The notes under the pieces were generated by a model, which was given only the letters and a program-made list of their open reading frames with translations, made no database searches and was not told the origin of the DNA. From an uncultured Bacteroides sp. (GTDB taxonomy: Bacteria > Bacteroidota > Bacteroidia > Chitinophagales > Chitinophagaceae): a stretch of 64,000 nucleotides of DNA. The stretch spans positions 1-64,000 of the forward strand of contig CABHOP010000039.1 in NCBI GenBank assembly GCA_902168085.1, written 5' to 3'. This document shows positions 1-6,265 of this stretch, piece after piece (the first letter of the stretch is position 1; each line of letters begins with the position of its first letter). The translations under genes were made by a program, and so were the position numbers.

Positions 1-42
1 ATTTTTGCTCCTTGCTGGTAAAGCTTGTCGAGAAATGGCCAT
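1..42 (-). CDS. Possible 5' end of a gene running off the left edge
   Basis: On the minus strand an ATG at 42 opens a frame that stays open for 14 codons to the window edge (MAISRQALPARSKN). A perfect TAnnTTTG -7 element lies 33 bases upstream at 75-82 on the same strand, which supports transcription leftwards. Too little is visible to name a product, and the reading frame could be chance. Confidence 0.3.
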   Translation of the reverse strand, partial: MAISRQALPARSKN

Positions 43-74
43 TATAGCCACGTAGTCTATCCGTGCCAGCAGTA

Positions 75-82
75 CAAATATA
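75..82 (-). promoter_or_regulatory. TAnnTTTG -7 promoter element, minus strand
   Basis: The minus strand reads TATATTTG, a perfect match to the Bacteroidota -7 consensus TAnnTTTG. It points towards the partial frame starting at 42. No clear -33 TTG was found at the usual spacing. Confidence 0.4.
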
Positions 83-243
83 AGATTTATTAACCCATCA
101 GCAGGCCGTTTTTTGAGCTTATATTTGTTTCTCCATTGACGCAATGTAATGTTCCAATATAATGTTCATTCATAGGGGGAGGCTATTTGTTATTTACAAA
201 TATACGTCAAAAAAATGTTTTTGTGTTTTTGTGTAGTACGCCT

Positions 244-273
244 GATAAATCTTGGTATCTACCAAGATTTATC
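244..273. promoter_or_regulatory. 30-bp near-perfect palindrome, candidate operator
   Basis: The arms GATAAATCTTGGTA (244-257) and TACCAAGATTTATC (260-273) are perfect 14-bp inverted repeats with only TC between them. The 2-base centre is too short for a clean RNA hairpin loop, so a binding site for a dimeric regulator is the more natural reading. It ends 39 bases before the ATG of the DUF4345 gene. Confidence 0.45.
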
Positions 274-312
274 ATTTTAATGTGGGCCAGCTTTGCGGTA
301 AAATAAAAATCT

Positions 313-723
313 ATGAAACATAACCGCTTTGTAAATGTTGCCAGTGCAGTACTGATCCTCTTCTCCGCCTTTTCATTACTAATGGTGAGTGCAATGGCCT
401 TCTTTAGTCCGCAAATGGTGATGGACCTGGTACACGTAAAACTGCCTAACAATGATGCCTTCAGCTCGATACGTGGTGTGTATGGCGGAGTGGGGCTCAC
501 TATTGTCATTAGCCTGGTGTACCTGCTGGTAAAAGACAAGAAACAGGCATTAGGTTTCCTTACCATGCTGTGGGGGTTCTATGCCTTATCGCGACTGATA
601 ACTGTGGTAGCCGAAGGGCCGCTGGGCGACTTCGGCAGCCGCTGGCTGGGCATAGAAAGCGTGCTGTTTATATGTTCAGCAGTCTTATTAACTATTTATC
701 CCGGTACCCCTAAGAAAGCATAA
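313..723 (+). CDS. DUF4345-family small integral membrane protein
   Basis: 136 residues that form about four hydrophobic segments (near 8-30, 55-72, 80-100 and 115-130). The pattern SSIRGVYGGVGL around residue 57 and the overall four-helix layout fit the DUF4345 family of small bacterial membrane proteins, whose function is unknown. It stands alone: a convergent DHFR-fold gene follows and a 30-bp palindrome at 244-273 lies just upstream and may regulate it. The ATG at 313 is the first start in the frame and comes after an A-rich stretch typical of Bacteroidota starts. The family call is by recollection of the pattern; membrane location is clear from the sequence. Confidence 0.75.
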   Translation: MKHNRFVNVASAVLILFSAFSLLMVSAMAFFSPQMVMDLVHVKLPNNDAFSSIRGVYGGVGLTIVISLVYLLVKDKKQALGFLTMLWGFYALSRLITVVAEGPLGDFGSRWLGIESVLFICSAVLLTIYPGTPKKA

Positions 724-731
724 GCAAGAAA

Positions 732-772
732 AGTGGCAAGTTGTATTTTCCATACACTTGCCACTGCTTATT
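732..772 (-). terminator. Hairpin between convergent genes, terminator of the minus-strand gene
   Basis: AGTGGCAAG (732-740) pairs with CTTGCCACT (757-765), and pairing extends inward with a bulge. Read on the minus strand, the T-rich tract that a terminator needs lies at 725-731 (complement of AAGAAAA), directly after the stem, so this fits as terminator of the DHFR-fold gene. On the plus strand no T run follows. Confidence 0.6.
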
Positions 773-774
773 CC

Positions 775-1338
775 TTACACAGCAGGCGAGTATTTATTGA
801 TAACGATGCCTGATTTGTACTGTTTAGAATCGAGCAAAGTAAATGGCTTGCGGCCGTTGAAAATACTTTTACCATTGCCAATGGTTATGGGGTTGATAAA
901 CAGGTATAGCTCATCTACCAGGTTGTTTTCGATAAGGGAAGTAACAAAGCCTGCACCTCCATATACAATCATGTCTTTCCCCGGCTTTGCTTTCAGGGCA
1001 TTTACAGCCGTTACCAGGTCGCCATTCTCTGTTATTACATTGCGGCCGGGTATTTCCTTTTGTGTTTTACTGAAAACGACTTTTGGGGTATCTACCATCA
1101 GTTTAGCAAATGCATGCTCGGGGCTATCGGGCTGATTGTCTACTACGTTTTCCCAATAGCCTGTGAAGCCGGCTGTCATTTTACGGCCCATAAGTATGGT
1201 ATCGATGGTGTCGTGCAGGTCGGTAACAAATTTCATCTGTTCTTCATCCCATGCATGTGTCATCCAGTCCAGCTCGTCATTCGGGCCGCTTACAAAACCA
1301 TCGATGGTCATTTGTACTTGTAATTTCAGTTTGCGCAT
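775..1338 (-). CDS. Dihydrofolate reductase family protein (RibD C-terminal fold)
   Basis: 187 residues in one RibD_C/DHFR-like domain. Visible motifs are the N-terminal SxDGF-type segment (MTIDGFVSGPNDE, about residues 10-22), DTILMGRKMT near residue 45-55, and the nucleotide-binding stretch IVYGGAGFVTSL followed by DELYLFINPITIGNGKSIF near the C-terminus. These are standard for the stand-alone NADPH-dependent reductase-like proteins often found in Bacteroidota accessory regions; the natural substrate is not known and it is not a canonical FolA. It is transcribed away from the secreted protein gene at 1582. The intergenic region carries a TGTCGCAATA box shared with the VOC gene at 36603 and GTTAAC boxes shared with the microprotein at 39431. 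Confidence 0.85.
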   Translation of the reverse strand: MRKLKLQVQMTIDGFVSGPNDELDWMTHAWDEEQMKFVTDLHDTIDTILMGRKMTAGFTGYWENVVDNQPDSPEHAFAKLMVDTPKVVFSKTQKEIPGRNVITENGDLVTAVNALKAKPGKDMIVYGGAGFVTSLIENNLVDELYLFINPITIGNGKSIFNGRKPFTLLDSKQYKSGIVINKYSPAV

Positions 1339-1374
1339 AGTGTTGTTTTTTTATAGTTGTTAATTGTTTTTTGC

Positions 1375-1390
1375 TGATACAAAGATGGGG
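1375..1390 (-). promoter_or_regulatory. Probable -7 region of the DHFR-fold gene (shared 16-mer)
   Basis: The minus strand reads CCCCATCTTTGTATCA, which contains CATCTTTG, one base off the TAnnTTTG consensus. The identical 16-mer occurs at 39354-39369, upstream of the microprotein gene at 39431. The start codon of the DHFR-fold gene lies about 37 bases downstream. Confidence 0.5.
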
Positions 1391-1409
1391 ACAATAAGCA
1401 TATTCCGCA

Positions 1410-1446
1410 GGGTGTAAAAACGGATGATTTGGGGTGTATTGCGACA
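1410..1446 (-). promoter_or_regulatory. Candidate regulator site TGTCGCAATA...ACACCC
   Basis: The minus strand carries TGTCGCAATACACCCC (1446-1431) and a second ACACCC (1415-1410). The VOC gene at 36603 has TGTCGCAATAGCACC at 36494-36508 and ACACCCC at 36526-36532, at nearly the same internal spacing and the same distance of about 60 bases to its CTTTG-containing -7 region. This suggests a common activator site. Confidence 0.4.
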
Positions 1447-1462
1447 GTTGAGCGGTCCATTG

Positions 1463-1506
1463 TTGTTAACCGCTTGTTAACCGCTTGCAAAGCGGCTGTT
1501 AACGGG
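1463..1506. repeat. Tandem GTTAAC boxes
   Basis: The 11-mer TTGTTAACCGC is repeated perfectly in tandem (1463-1473 and 1474-1484), and a third GTTAAC follows at 1498-1503. GTTAAC start points are 11 and 22 bases apart, consistent with sites on one face of the helix. A similar cluster of three GTTAAC lies at 39270-39297. Confidence 0.5.
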
Positions 1507-1517
1507 TGGTTGTTTAG

Positions 1518-1548
1518 TTGCAAAAAGGGGTGTATGTAAACATATTTG
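1518..1548 (+). promoter_or_regulatory. Probable promoter of the secreted protein gene
   Basis: A TTG at 1518-1520 and CATATTTG at 1541-1548 are separated by 20 bases, matching the -33/-7 layout of Bacteroidota promoters with one mismatch in TAnnTTTG. The ATG at 1582 is 33 bases further on. Confidence 0.45.
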
Positions 1549-1581
1549 TGGCGGAAACTAATAGAAGACAACACACACCCA

Positions 1582-2145
1582 ATGAAGAAAACTACACTAT
1601 GTTTTGCGGCAGTGCTATGCACTGTAGCCGCCCATGCACAAAATGCTAACAGCAGTGCCGTGCAACAGATAAAATGCCAGCTGAACGACGTAGTAGGCGT
1701 AGGTATGGCCGGCGGTAACAATGGCGGCGGTAATGGTAATGGCGGCGGCTCATCTGTAGAAATGCCGCTGAACGGAACTACAGCGATGGGCAGCGGGATA
1801 GAAAGCCCCGAGTTTAAAGTAAACCTGTTTAGCAATGCGAATTTTGACGTAAGCGTGCAGGCATCTTCCAATTCTTTTACCTATACGGGTGCAGCCACAT
1901 CGGGCACTAATATGCCGGTGAAGGATGTGCTGAGCGTTATCATCACCGAGAATAACACGGGTGGCAGCATCAGCAATGGCTATAATGCTTACCAGAGTGT
2001 AAATGGTACTACCGGCAAACGCGTAATAGGTGATGGACAGATAGGGGTGAGCAGCTTTGGTTTTAAGTATAAGGCGAATCCCGGTTTTAATTATCCTGCA
2101 GGTACGTACACTACGGATATATTGTACACGATAACGAAGCATTGA
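1582..2145 (+). CDS. Secreted beta-rich protein of unknown function
   Basis: 187 residues. The frame is open from 1546, but the ATG at 1582 is preferred because it gives a clean signal peptide (MKKTTLCFAAVLCTVAAHAQ). A Gly/Asn-rich linker (GGNNGGGNGNGGG, about residues 43-55) separates a short N-terminal segment from a domain rich in alternating Ser/Thr/Val/Tyr, which ends in YPAGTYTTDILYTITKH. That ending and the Ser/Thr-rich strands resemble Ig-like or fimbrial-type beta sandwiches exported to the surface in this phylum, but I do not recognise a named family. No T9SS tail is present. Neighbours give no hint of function; the upstream promoter region is shared with the divergent DHFR-fold gene. 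Confidence 0.65.
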   Translation: MKKTTLCFAAVLCTVAAHAQNANSSAVQQIKCQLNDVVGVGMAGGNNGGGNGNGGGSSVEMPLNGTTAMGSGIESPEFKVNLFSNANFDVSVQASSNSFTYTGAATSGTNMPVKDVLSVIITENNTGGSISNGYNAYQSVNGTTGKRVIGDGQIGVSSFGFKYKANPGFNYPAGTYTTDILYTITKH

Positions 2146-2160
2146 TGGGCTTGTTGTCTT

Positions 2161-2231
2161 TATACTTTCTTTTGCGGAAAAGAAAGTATAGCAAAGAAAG
2201 CCGCTGCGATTAATTACATCTCTAATCGCAG
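2161..2231. repeat. Two adjacent perfect hairpins (REP/MITE-like)
   Basis: TATACTTTCTTTT (2161-2173) and AAAAGAAAGTATA (2178-2190) are a 13-bp perfect inverted repeat with loop GCGG. A second stem CTGCGATTA (2204-2212) / TAATCGCAG (2223-2231) follows. Neither has a T tail on the plus strand. The first has the look of a dispersed palindromic element. The rest of the 280-base gap (2146-2425) holds no gene. Confidence 0.5.
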
Positions 2232-2425
2232 TTGACGCCCTGATGCGGCTTTAGCACTACTGTGGTGCCGGGCTTTTGAGCCTTGATATGGATGCTGCCT
2301 GAACAGATGTTTCGTCGGATGAATCAATAGTTTCGGCAAATGAAAAGAGCAGTTTGTCAAATGGTTGTGAATTAGTTGTTTATCCATATCATTTTAAACT
2401 TCTAATTAAAAACCGACCTCGAATT

Positions 2426-3004
2426 ATGAAGAAACTATTTATTTTGACCGCCATTTCATCCTTGTCGCTATTGGCTGCCTGTGATAAGGGCAGCACTACG
2501 CCTGCTACCAATAACAATACAGGTAGTAACAATAACAGCAATAATAATAACAATACCGGGGGTAATAATACCGGCGGTGGAGGCACTACTGATCCTGTTA
2601 GCTACACTATATCTGCAAACATGGGTGCAACCGCTGTTTCCGGGAATACTAATAAAGGTACCATATCCACTGTGGGTGGTTATAAAGTAGCTACACTTAA
2701 CGGGCCTGTAAAGTATAAGTCTACTGACTATAGCATTTCTATTTCGATAGGAGATTATGCAGGCGCTAAAACTTATGATAATTCAGGATTGGGAAATGCG
2801 ACGATCGGGTTTTCGGAGGTGAAGACCAATGGTATAACTTATAGTTCAATGAACACGAATACTTTCAGGAGTAAGGCTGTGATCATTGTAACAAAACAAG
2901 ACGCCACAATGATAACAGGTACTTTTACCGGCACTGTTTATAACACCAATAACATGGCAGACTCTATGGTAGTGACAAATGGTAAGTTTACTGCTAAACT
3001 ATAG
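2426..3004 (+). CDS. Putative lipoprotein with Asn/Gly-rich linker
   Basis: 192 residues. The frame is open from 2354 but the ATG at 2426 gives a lipoprotein signal peptide (MKKLFILTAISSLSLLAAC) with a lipobox LLAAC, so acylation at Cys19 is expected. Residues about 28-52 are a low-complexity Asn/Gly/Thr tether, followed by a predicted beta-strand domain of about 130 residues with many Thr, Ser and Asn (for example TGTFTGTVYN near the end). This layout, lipid anchor then flexible linker then a small beta domain, is common for surface lipoproteins of Bacteroidota. I do not recognise the domain family. It is a single-gene unit closed by the hairpin at 3029-3057. Confidence 0.75.
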   Translation: MKKLFILTAISSLSLLAACDKGSTTPATNNNTGSNNNSNNNNNTGGNNTGGGGTTDPVSYTISANMGATAVSGNTNKGTISTVGGYKVATLNGPVKYKSTDYSISISIGDYAGAKTYDNSGLGNATIGFSEVKTNGITYSSMNTNTFRSKAVIIVTKQDATMITGTFTGTVYNTNNMADSMVVTNGKFTAKL

Positions 3005-3028
3005 TCGTCGCTTTGCAACTATATTTAA

Positions 3029-3057
3029 ATGCCACCGCTACAGGTGGCATTTTTATT
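3029..3057 (+). terminator. Intrinsic terminator
   Basis: ATGCCACC (3029-3036) and GGTGGCAT (3043-3050) form an 8-bp stem with a 6-base loop, followed by TTTTATT. It lies 25 bases after the stop of the lipoprotein gene and just before the end of the convergent small gene. Confidence 0.8.
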
Positions 3058-3065
3058 GCATTTGC

Positions 3066-3263
3066 TTATGCGAAGGTGGCCGGTGTTTGCGAGAAGTGAT
3101 TGGGCGGTATGGGTGGTGTGTATTGTATCAGTTCTGTTTTCAGCTTTTCATTTACGGGCTGCGGCTGTACGTTGTTTTCAGCCGGCAGGTCTTCTACCTG
3201 TTGCAGCAGTAGGGTGTTCATTTCTTCTTTATATTCTGCTATGTAATCCCATTTTGTTTTCAT
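3066..3263 (-). CDS. Small hypothetical protein, 65 aa
   Basis: 65 residues, acidic and Gln/Pro-rich (starts MKTKWDYIAEYKEEMNTLLL), with no signal peptide or membrane segment. Support for a real gene: a purine-rich AGAGGAAAC lies directly before the ATG, the N-terminal half looks like an amphipathic helix, the gene converges on a terminator, and no other gene uses the stretch. The proline-rich second half looks disordered. No family is recognised. It may be a small cytoplasmic protein, but chance coding cannot be excluded. Confidence 0.5.
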   Translation of the reverse strand: MKTKWDYIAEYKEEMNTLLLQQVEDLPAENNVQPQPVNEKLKTELIQYTPPIPPNHFSQTPATFA

Positions 3264-3362
3264 GTTTCCTCTATTTTATACAGCAAAGTTCTATAGGGTG
3301 TATGTAGGGTATGTAAAGGGATTGTGAAGTTTGTGTTATGGGGTGGGGTGGCAGTTTCATAG

Positions 3363-3415
3363 CTCGTCCGCGTTTAAAACGCGGATGCAAATGGTGTAGC
3401 GTTTGTAACGCTACA
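3363..3415. repeat. REP-type repeat pair, left flank of the transposase gene
   Basis: Two perfect hairpins lie side by side: CCGCGTT/AACGCGG (3368-3384, loop TAA) and GTAGCGTT/AACGCTAC (3396-3414, loop TGT). The whole block, starting CTCGTCCGCG, reappears in inverted orientation at 3984-4034. Both hairpins share the core GTT-N3-AAC. Confidence 0.8.
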
Positions 3416-3433
3416 ATAGTTATTTTAGCCTGC

Positions 3434-3979
3434 ATGCCGGGCGACAGGTATTTTATCAGAGATCAACAGGCTACCTATTTCTTAACATTTACGGTGGTGG
3501 ATTGGGTAGATATATTTACAAGGCCAGTGTATAAGCAGGTGCTTACGGATGCGCTTAATTATTGCATTGCCCATAAAGGGCTTGAATGTAATGCATGGGT
3601 GATCATGACGAACCATATACATCTTATTTGTCGGGCTACGGAGCCTATGCGACTATCTGATATTATTCGTGATTATAAAAAGTTCACTTCCAAAAAGCTG
3701 GTAGAACTGGTGAAAACGATACCTGAAAGCCGCAGGGAATGGTTGCTGCATAAGTTTGAATATGCTGCACTAAGCACCCGTCGTGCTGAAAACTATAAGC
3801 TGTGGACAGATGCTAATCATGCCATATTGCTAACGGGTGATATGTACCGGCAGCGGTTGGATTATATTCATAATAACCCCGTAAGGCAAATGATAGTTGC
3901 TGCGCCGGAAGATTATGTGTTTAGCAGTGCAGGTGACTATGCGGGTAGGGAGGGGCTGGTGAAGGTGGTGCTGTTGTGA
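3434..3979 (+). CDS. REP-associated tyrosine transposase (RAYT, Y1 HUH family)
   Basis: 181 residues from the ATG at 3434; the frame is open upstream to 3338, but that part runs through the REP hairpins and the family begins at MPGDRYFIRDQQATYFLTFT. Catalytic HUH motif is NHIHLI (about residues 58-63), and the C-terminal YIHNNPV followed by PEDYVFSSAGDY is diagnostic of the RAYT branch of IS200/IS605-type Y1 transposases, with the nucleophile Tyr probably in DYIHNN. These enzymes nick single-stranded REP hairpins and are thought to spread them; they are usually single-copy and not self-mobile in the classical sense. Inverted REP pairs flank the gene directly (3363-3415 and 3984-4034), as expected for its substrates. 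It appears intact. Confidence 0.9.
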   Translation: MPGDRYFIRDQQATYFLTFTVVDWVDIFTRPVYKQVLTDALNYCIAHKGLECNAWVIMTNHIHLICRATEPMRLSDIIRDYKKFTSKKLVELVKTIPESRREWLLHKFEYAALSTRRAENYKLWTDANHAILLTGDMYRQRLDYIHNNPVRQMIVAAPEDYVFSSAGDYAGREGLVKVVLL

Positions 3980-3983
3980 TATT

Positions 3984-4034
3984 CCGGCGTTACAAACGCC
4001 TTGCCGGGGCATCCGCGTTGGAAACGCGGACGAG
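3984..4034. repeat. REP-type repeat pair, right flank, inverted relative to the left one
   Basis: Hairpins GGCGTT/AACGCC (3986-4000, loop ACA) and CCGCGTT/AACGCGG (4013-4029, loop GGA). The reverse complement aligns over nearly its full length with 3363-3415, including CTCGTCCGCGTTT, AACGCGGATGC and GCGTTTGTAACGC. Confidence 0.8.
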
Positions 4035-4047
4035 AGGGGGAGTTGAC

Positions 4048-4055
4048 TACTTTTG
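4048..4055 (+). promoter_or_regulatory. TAnnTTTG -7 element of the protease gene
   Basis: TACTTTTG is a perfect match to the -7 consensus and lies 16 bases before the ATG at 4072. It shows that the broken protease gene had its own promoter next to the REP block. Confidence 0.5.
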
Positions 4056-4071
4056 TAATAAAACCAAGTTC

Positions 4072-4787
4072 ATGAAAGCAAGATTTTTAAATGACTTAGG
4101 GCAAGAGGCAGATGGTGCTAAGGCCATTACTCCATTATTTACGTATGATAAAGATAATAAGCCTAAATTTTTAGGGACTACTTTTTTTATTACTGTTGAA
4201 GGATTGTTAGTGACAGCAAAGCATTGTTTGAAAGTCTATTTATCTATCAGCTATTACCAGAAGGGGGATATTTGAAAAGACCTATCAATGAAGTAGTCTG
4301 TAATGGAAGTTCTGATATAGCAATTTTACTACCCGCTGCAGTGTCTTGTAATAAAACAGGGATGTCACTTAGAAATCCAGTTCCTGTACTTACTAGTAAA
4401 AAACCAATTATCGGTGAAACAATATCAAGTTATGCATTCCCAAAAACATATATTGAATTTGACGAGAACACAAGTGTTTATATTAATGATACCTGGCATT
4501 TCGGTGAAATAGAAGATTTTCATGAAAATGGCATCTCAATTTTAAGCAATCCATGTTATCAAAGTTCGATGTATATACAACATGGTTCAAGTGGAGGCCC
4601 TGTAATGAATGCAGATGGTAAGATTATAGCTATTAACTCAAGTGGTTCTGATGTTGGTGATGGATTAGCTCCTTATTCATTTCTGACACCTATTACCCAT
4701 TGTTTTGAGCTGGAAGTGAAAGATGGTAATGGGCAAATGCATAGTATAAGAAGCCTTATTGAAAAGGGTATAATAGTGGTAGAATAG
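4072..4787 (+). pseudogene. Trypsin-like serine protease split by a frameshift
   Basis: Two overlapping frames together make one protease. The first, from ATG 4072, carries LGTTFFITVEGLLVTAKHC with the catalytic His in TAKHC, then stops at 4273-4275. The second frame, open through 4787, carries the catalytic Asp (SSDIAIL) and the Ser motif (HGSSGGPV). The run of five G at 4263-4267 sits at the switch point: one more G would join the frames into about 238 continuous residues with all three catalytic residues. So this is either a one-base deletion in a homopolymer, a phase-variable tract, or a sequencing error. No signal peptide is seen, so the intact product would be cytoplasmic. Family: chymotrypsin-fold S1/HtrA-like without a PDZ domain. 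Confidence 0.75.
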
Positions 4788-4825
4788 ATGTCTGCTATAT
4801 TGAGGTGAGCAAGGGATTTTCTTTT

Positions 4826-4852
4826 GACCGCAGGGTTATGAACCCTGCGGTC
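4826..4852. repeat. 12-bp perfect palindrome upstream of purB, REP-like
   Basis: GACCGCAGGGTT (4826-4837), loop ATG, AACCCTGCGGTC (4841-4852). The centre GTT-ATG-AAC follows the same GTT-N3-AAC rule as the four hairpins around the RAYT gene. It ends 7 bases before the purB -7 element, so it overlaps the place where the -33 element should lie and could also act as an operator. Confidence 0.6.
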
Positions 4853-4859
4853 ATGTTCT

Positions 4860-4867
4860 TATCTTTG
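4860..4867 (+). promoter_or_regulatory. TAnnTTTG -7 element of purB
   Basis: TATCTTTG, perfect consensus, only 5 bases before the ATG at 4873. Transcription would be expected to start at or a few bases from the start codon, so a leaderless or almost leaderless mRNA is likely. The 11-mer TATCTTTGCGC recurs at purM (50513-50523). Confidence 0.6.
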
Positions 4868-4872
4868 CGCCC

Positions 4873-6213
4873 ATGGAATTAACTGCCCTTACGGCTATAA
4901 GTCCGGTAGATGGCCGCTACCGTAGTCAACTGGCGTCGTTGTCGCCGTATTTCAGCGAGTTTGGATTGATACGCTACCGTGTAAGGGTAGAGGTGGAATA
5001 TTTCCTTTTCCTTGCCGATAAAAAGGTGTTCAGGCTGCCGGCTGCGGCAAAGCCTGCCAAGCTGCGCGCCATCTACGAAAACTTTACAGAAGACGATGCA
5101 CAGCAGATAAAACTGACCGAGCGCACCACCAATCATGATGTGAAGGCGGTAGAATATTTCCTGAAAGAAAAACTGAAAGCACTGGGTGCCGGCGATACGG
5201 TAGAGTGGGTGCACTTTGGCCTTACATCGCAAGACGTAAACAATACCGCTACACCGCTGCTGTGGAAAGAAGCGCTGGAAGAACAGTACCTGCCTGCATT
5301 GCAAAACATCATCCTGACGCTGAAAAAACAGGCAAAGGACTGGAAGGGCATCCCGATGCTGGCGCGTACGCACGGGCAACCGGCATCGCCCACCACACTG
5401 GGTAAAGAGTGGCTGGTATTCATAGAGCGCCTGGAAGGGCAGGTGCGCCAACTGAGCCATGTGCCTTTTGCAGCTAAGTTTGGCGGTGCTACGGGCAATT
5501 TCAATGCGCATAACGTGGCCTTCCCTAAAATGAACTGGGAGAAGCTGGGCAATGAATTTGTAAACAATCGCCTGGGGCTGGAGCGTATGCAATACACTAC
5601 GCAGATAGAGCATTATGATAACCTGGCTGCACAGTTTGACGCACTGAAACGCATCAACACGATACTGATAGATATGGCGCGCGATGTGTGGAGCTACATC
5701 AGCATGGAATACTTTAAGCAGAAGGTGAAAGAAGGTGAAGTAGGTAGCAGCGCTATGCCGCATAAAGTGAACCCGATAGATTTTGAAAATGCCGAGGGCA
5801 ACCTGGGTATTGCTAATGCCATATATGAGCACCTGAGTGCCAAACTACCTATCAGCCGCCTGCAGCGCGACCTGACGGACAGCACCGTGCTGCGCAATGT
5901 GGGCGTGCCTATGGCGCATAGCTTCCTGGCGCTGCGCTCGCTGGAAAAAGGCTTGGGCAAGCTGCTGCTGAACAAGGACAAGATGGCCGAAGACCTGGAT
6001 AATAACTGGGCGGTAGTGGCCGAGGCGATACAAACGGTACTACGCCGCGAAAACTACCCGCAACCATATGAGGCACTGAAAGCACTGACGCGTGGTAAGG
6101 GTGGCATCAATAAACAAACACTGCACAAGTTTATAGACGGGCTAAAGGTGAGCGCTGCTGTGAAAAAAGAACTGAAAGCAATAACGCCGCATAATTATGT
6201 GGGGATATTCTAA
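4873..6213 (+). CDS. purB: Adenylosuccinate lyase
   Basis: 446 residues, the usual length. It splits SAICAR to AICAR and adenylosuccinate to AMP, both with loss of fumarate, in de novo purine synthesis in the cytoplasm. The fumarase/aspartase superfamily signature SSAMPHKVNPIDFENAEGN is at about residues 293-311; the segments TSQDVNNTA (about 119-127) and ARTHGQPASPTTLGKEW (about 164-180) hold the conserved TS and TH regions. Start MELTALTAISPVDGRYRSQ is typical. The gene has its own promoter (4860-4867), and no other pur gene is adjacent; purM lies 45 kb away with the same -7 sequence. The enzyme looks intact, and the assignment is secure. Confidence 0.97.
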   Translation: MELTALTAISPVDGRYRSQLASLSPYFSEFGLIRYRVRVEVEYFLFLADKKVFRLPAAAKPAKLRAIYENFTEDDAQQIKLTERTTNHDVKAVEYFLKEKLKALGAGDTVEWVHFGLTSQDVNNTATPLLWKEALEEQYLPALQNIILTLKKQAKDWKGIPMLARTHGQPASPTTLGKEWLVFIERLEGQVRQLSHVPFAAKFGGATGNFNAHNVAFPKMNWEKLGNEFVNNRLGLERMQYTTQIEHYDNLAAQFDALKRINTILIDMARDVWSYISMEYFKQKVKEGEVGSSAMPHKVNPIDFENAEGNLGIANAIYEHLSAKLPISRLQRDLTDSTVLRNVGVPMAHSFLALRSLEKGLGKLLLNKDKMAEDLDNNWAVVAEAIQTVLRRENYPQPYEALKALTRGKGGINKQTLHKFIDGLKVSAAVKKELKAITPHNYVGIF

Positions 6214-6265
6214 TTCGGCAATTTGATAATTTGGCAATTAGCCAATGCCTTAAATAAAGTTTTCA

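Larger units (their letters stand above)
43..312. other. Intergenic region with no gene seen
   Basis: No supported gene lies between the left-edge frame and the DUF4345 gene. The stretch holds the minus-strand -7 element at 75-82, T-rich sequence at 210-236 with several TTTTTGTG words, and the palindrome at 244-273. Confidence 0.5.

Noticed and set aside
1326-1871. 181-codon minus-strand frame with a proline run
   Set aside because: The proline run is the complement of the Gly/Asn-coding GGCGGT repeats of the secreted protein gene; it also covers the regulatory region.
2389-2586. Leucine-rich 65-codon minus-strand frame
   Set aside because: It is the antisense of the Asn/Thr linker of the lipoprotein (AAT/AAC repeats read as Leu/Val).
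4879-5832. 317-codon open frame on the minus strand inside purB
   Set aside because: It is fully antisense to a conserved gene, has a Cys/His/Arg-rich low-quality translation and no family character; a shadow of codon bias.
6213-6250. Short tandem words AATTTGATAATTTGGCAATT after purB
   Set aside because: Looks like simple AT-rich spacer sequence; neither a hairpin nor a consensus promoter could be supported.
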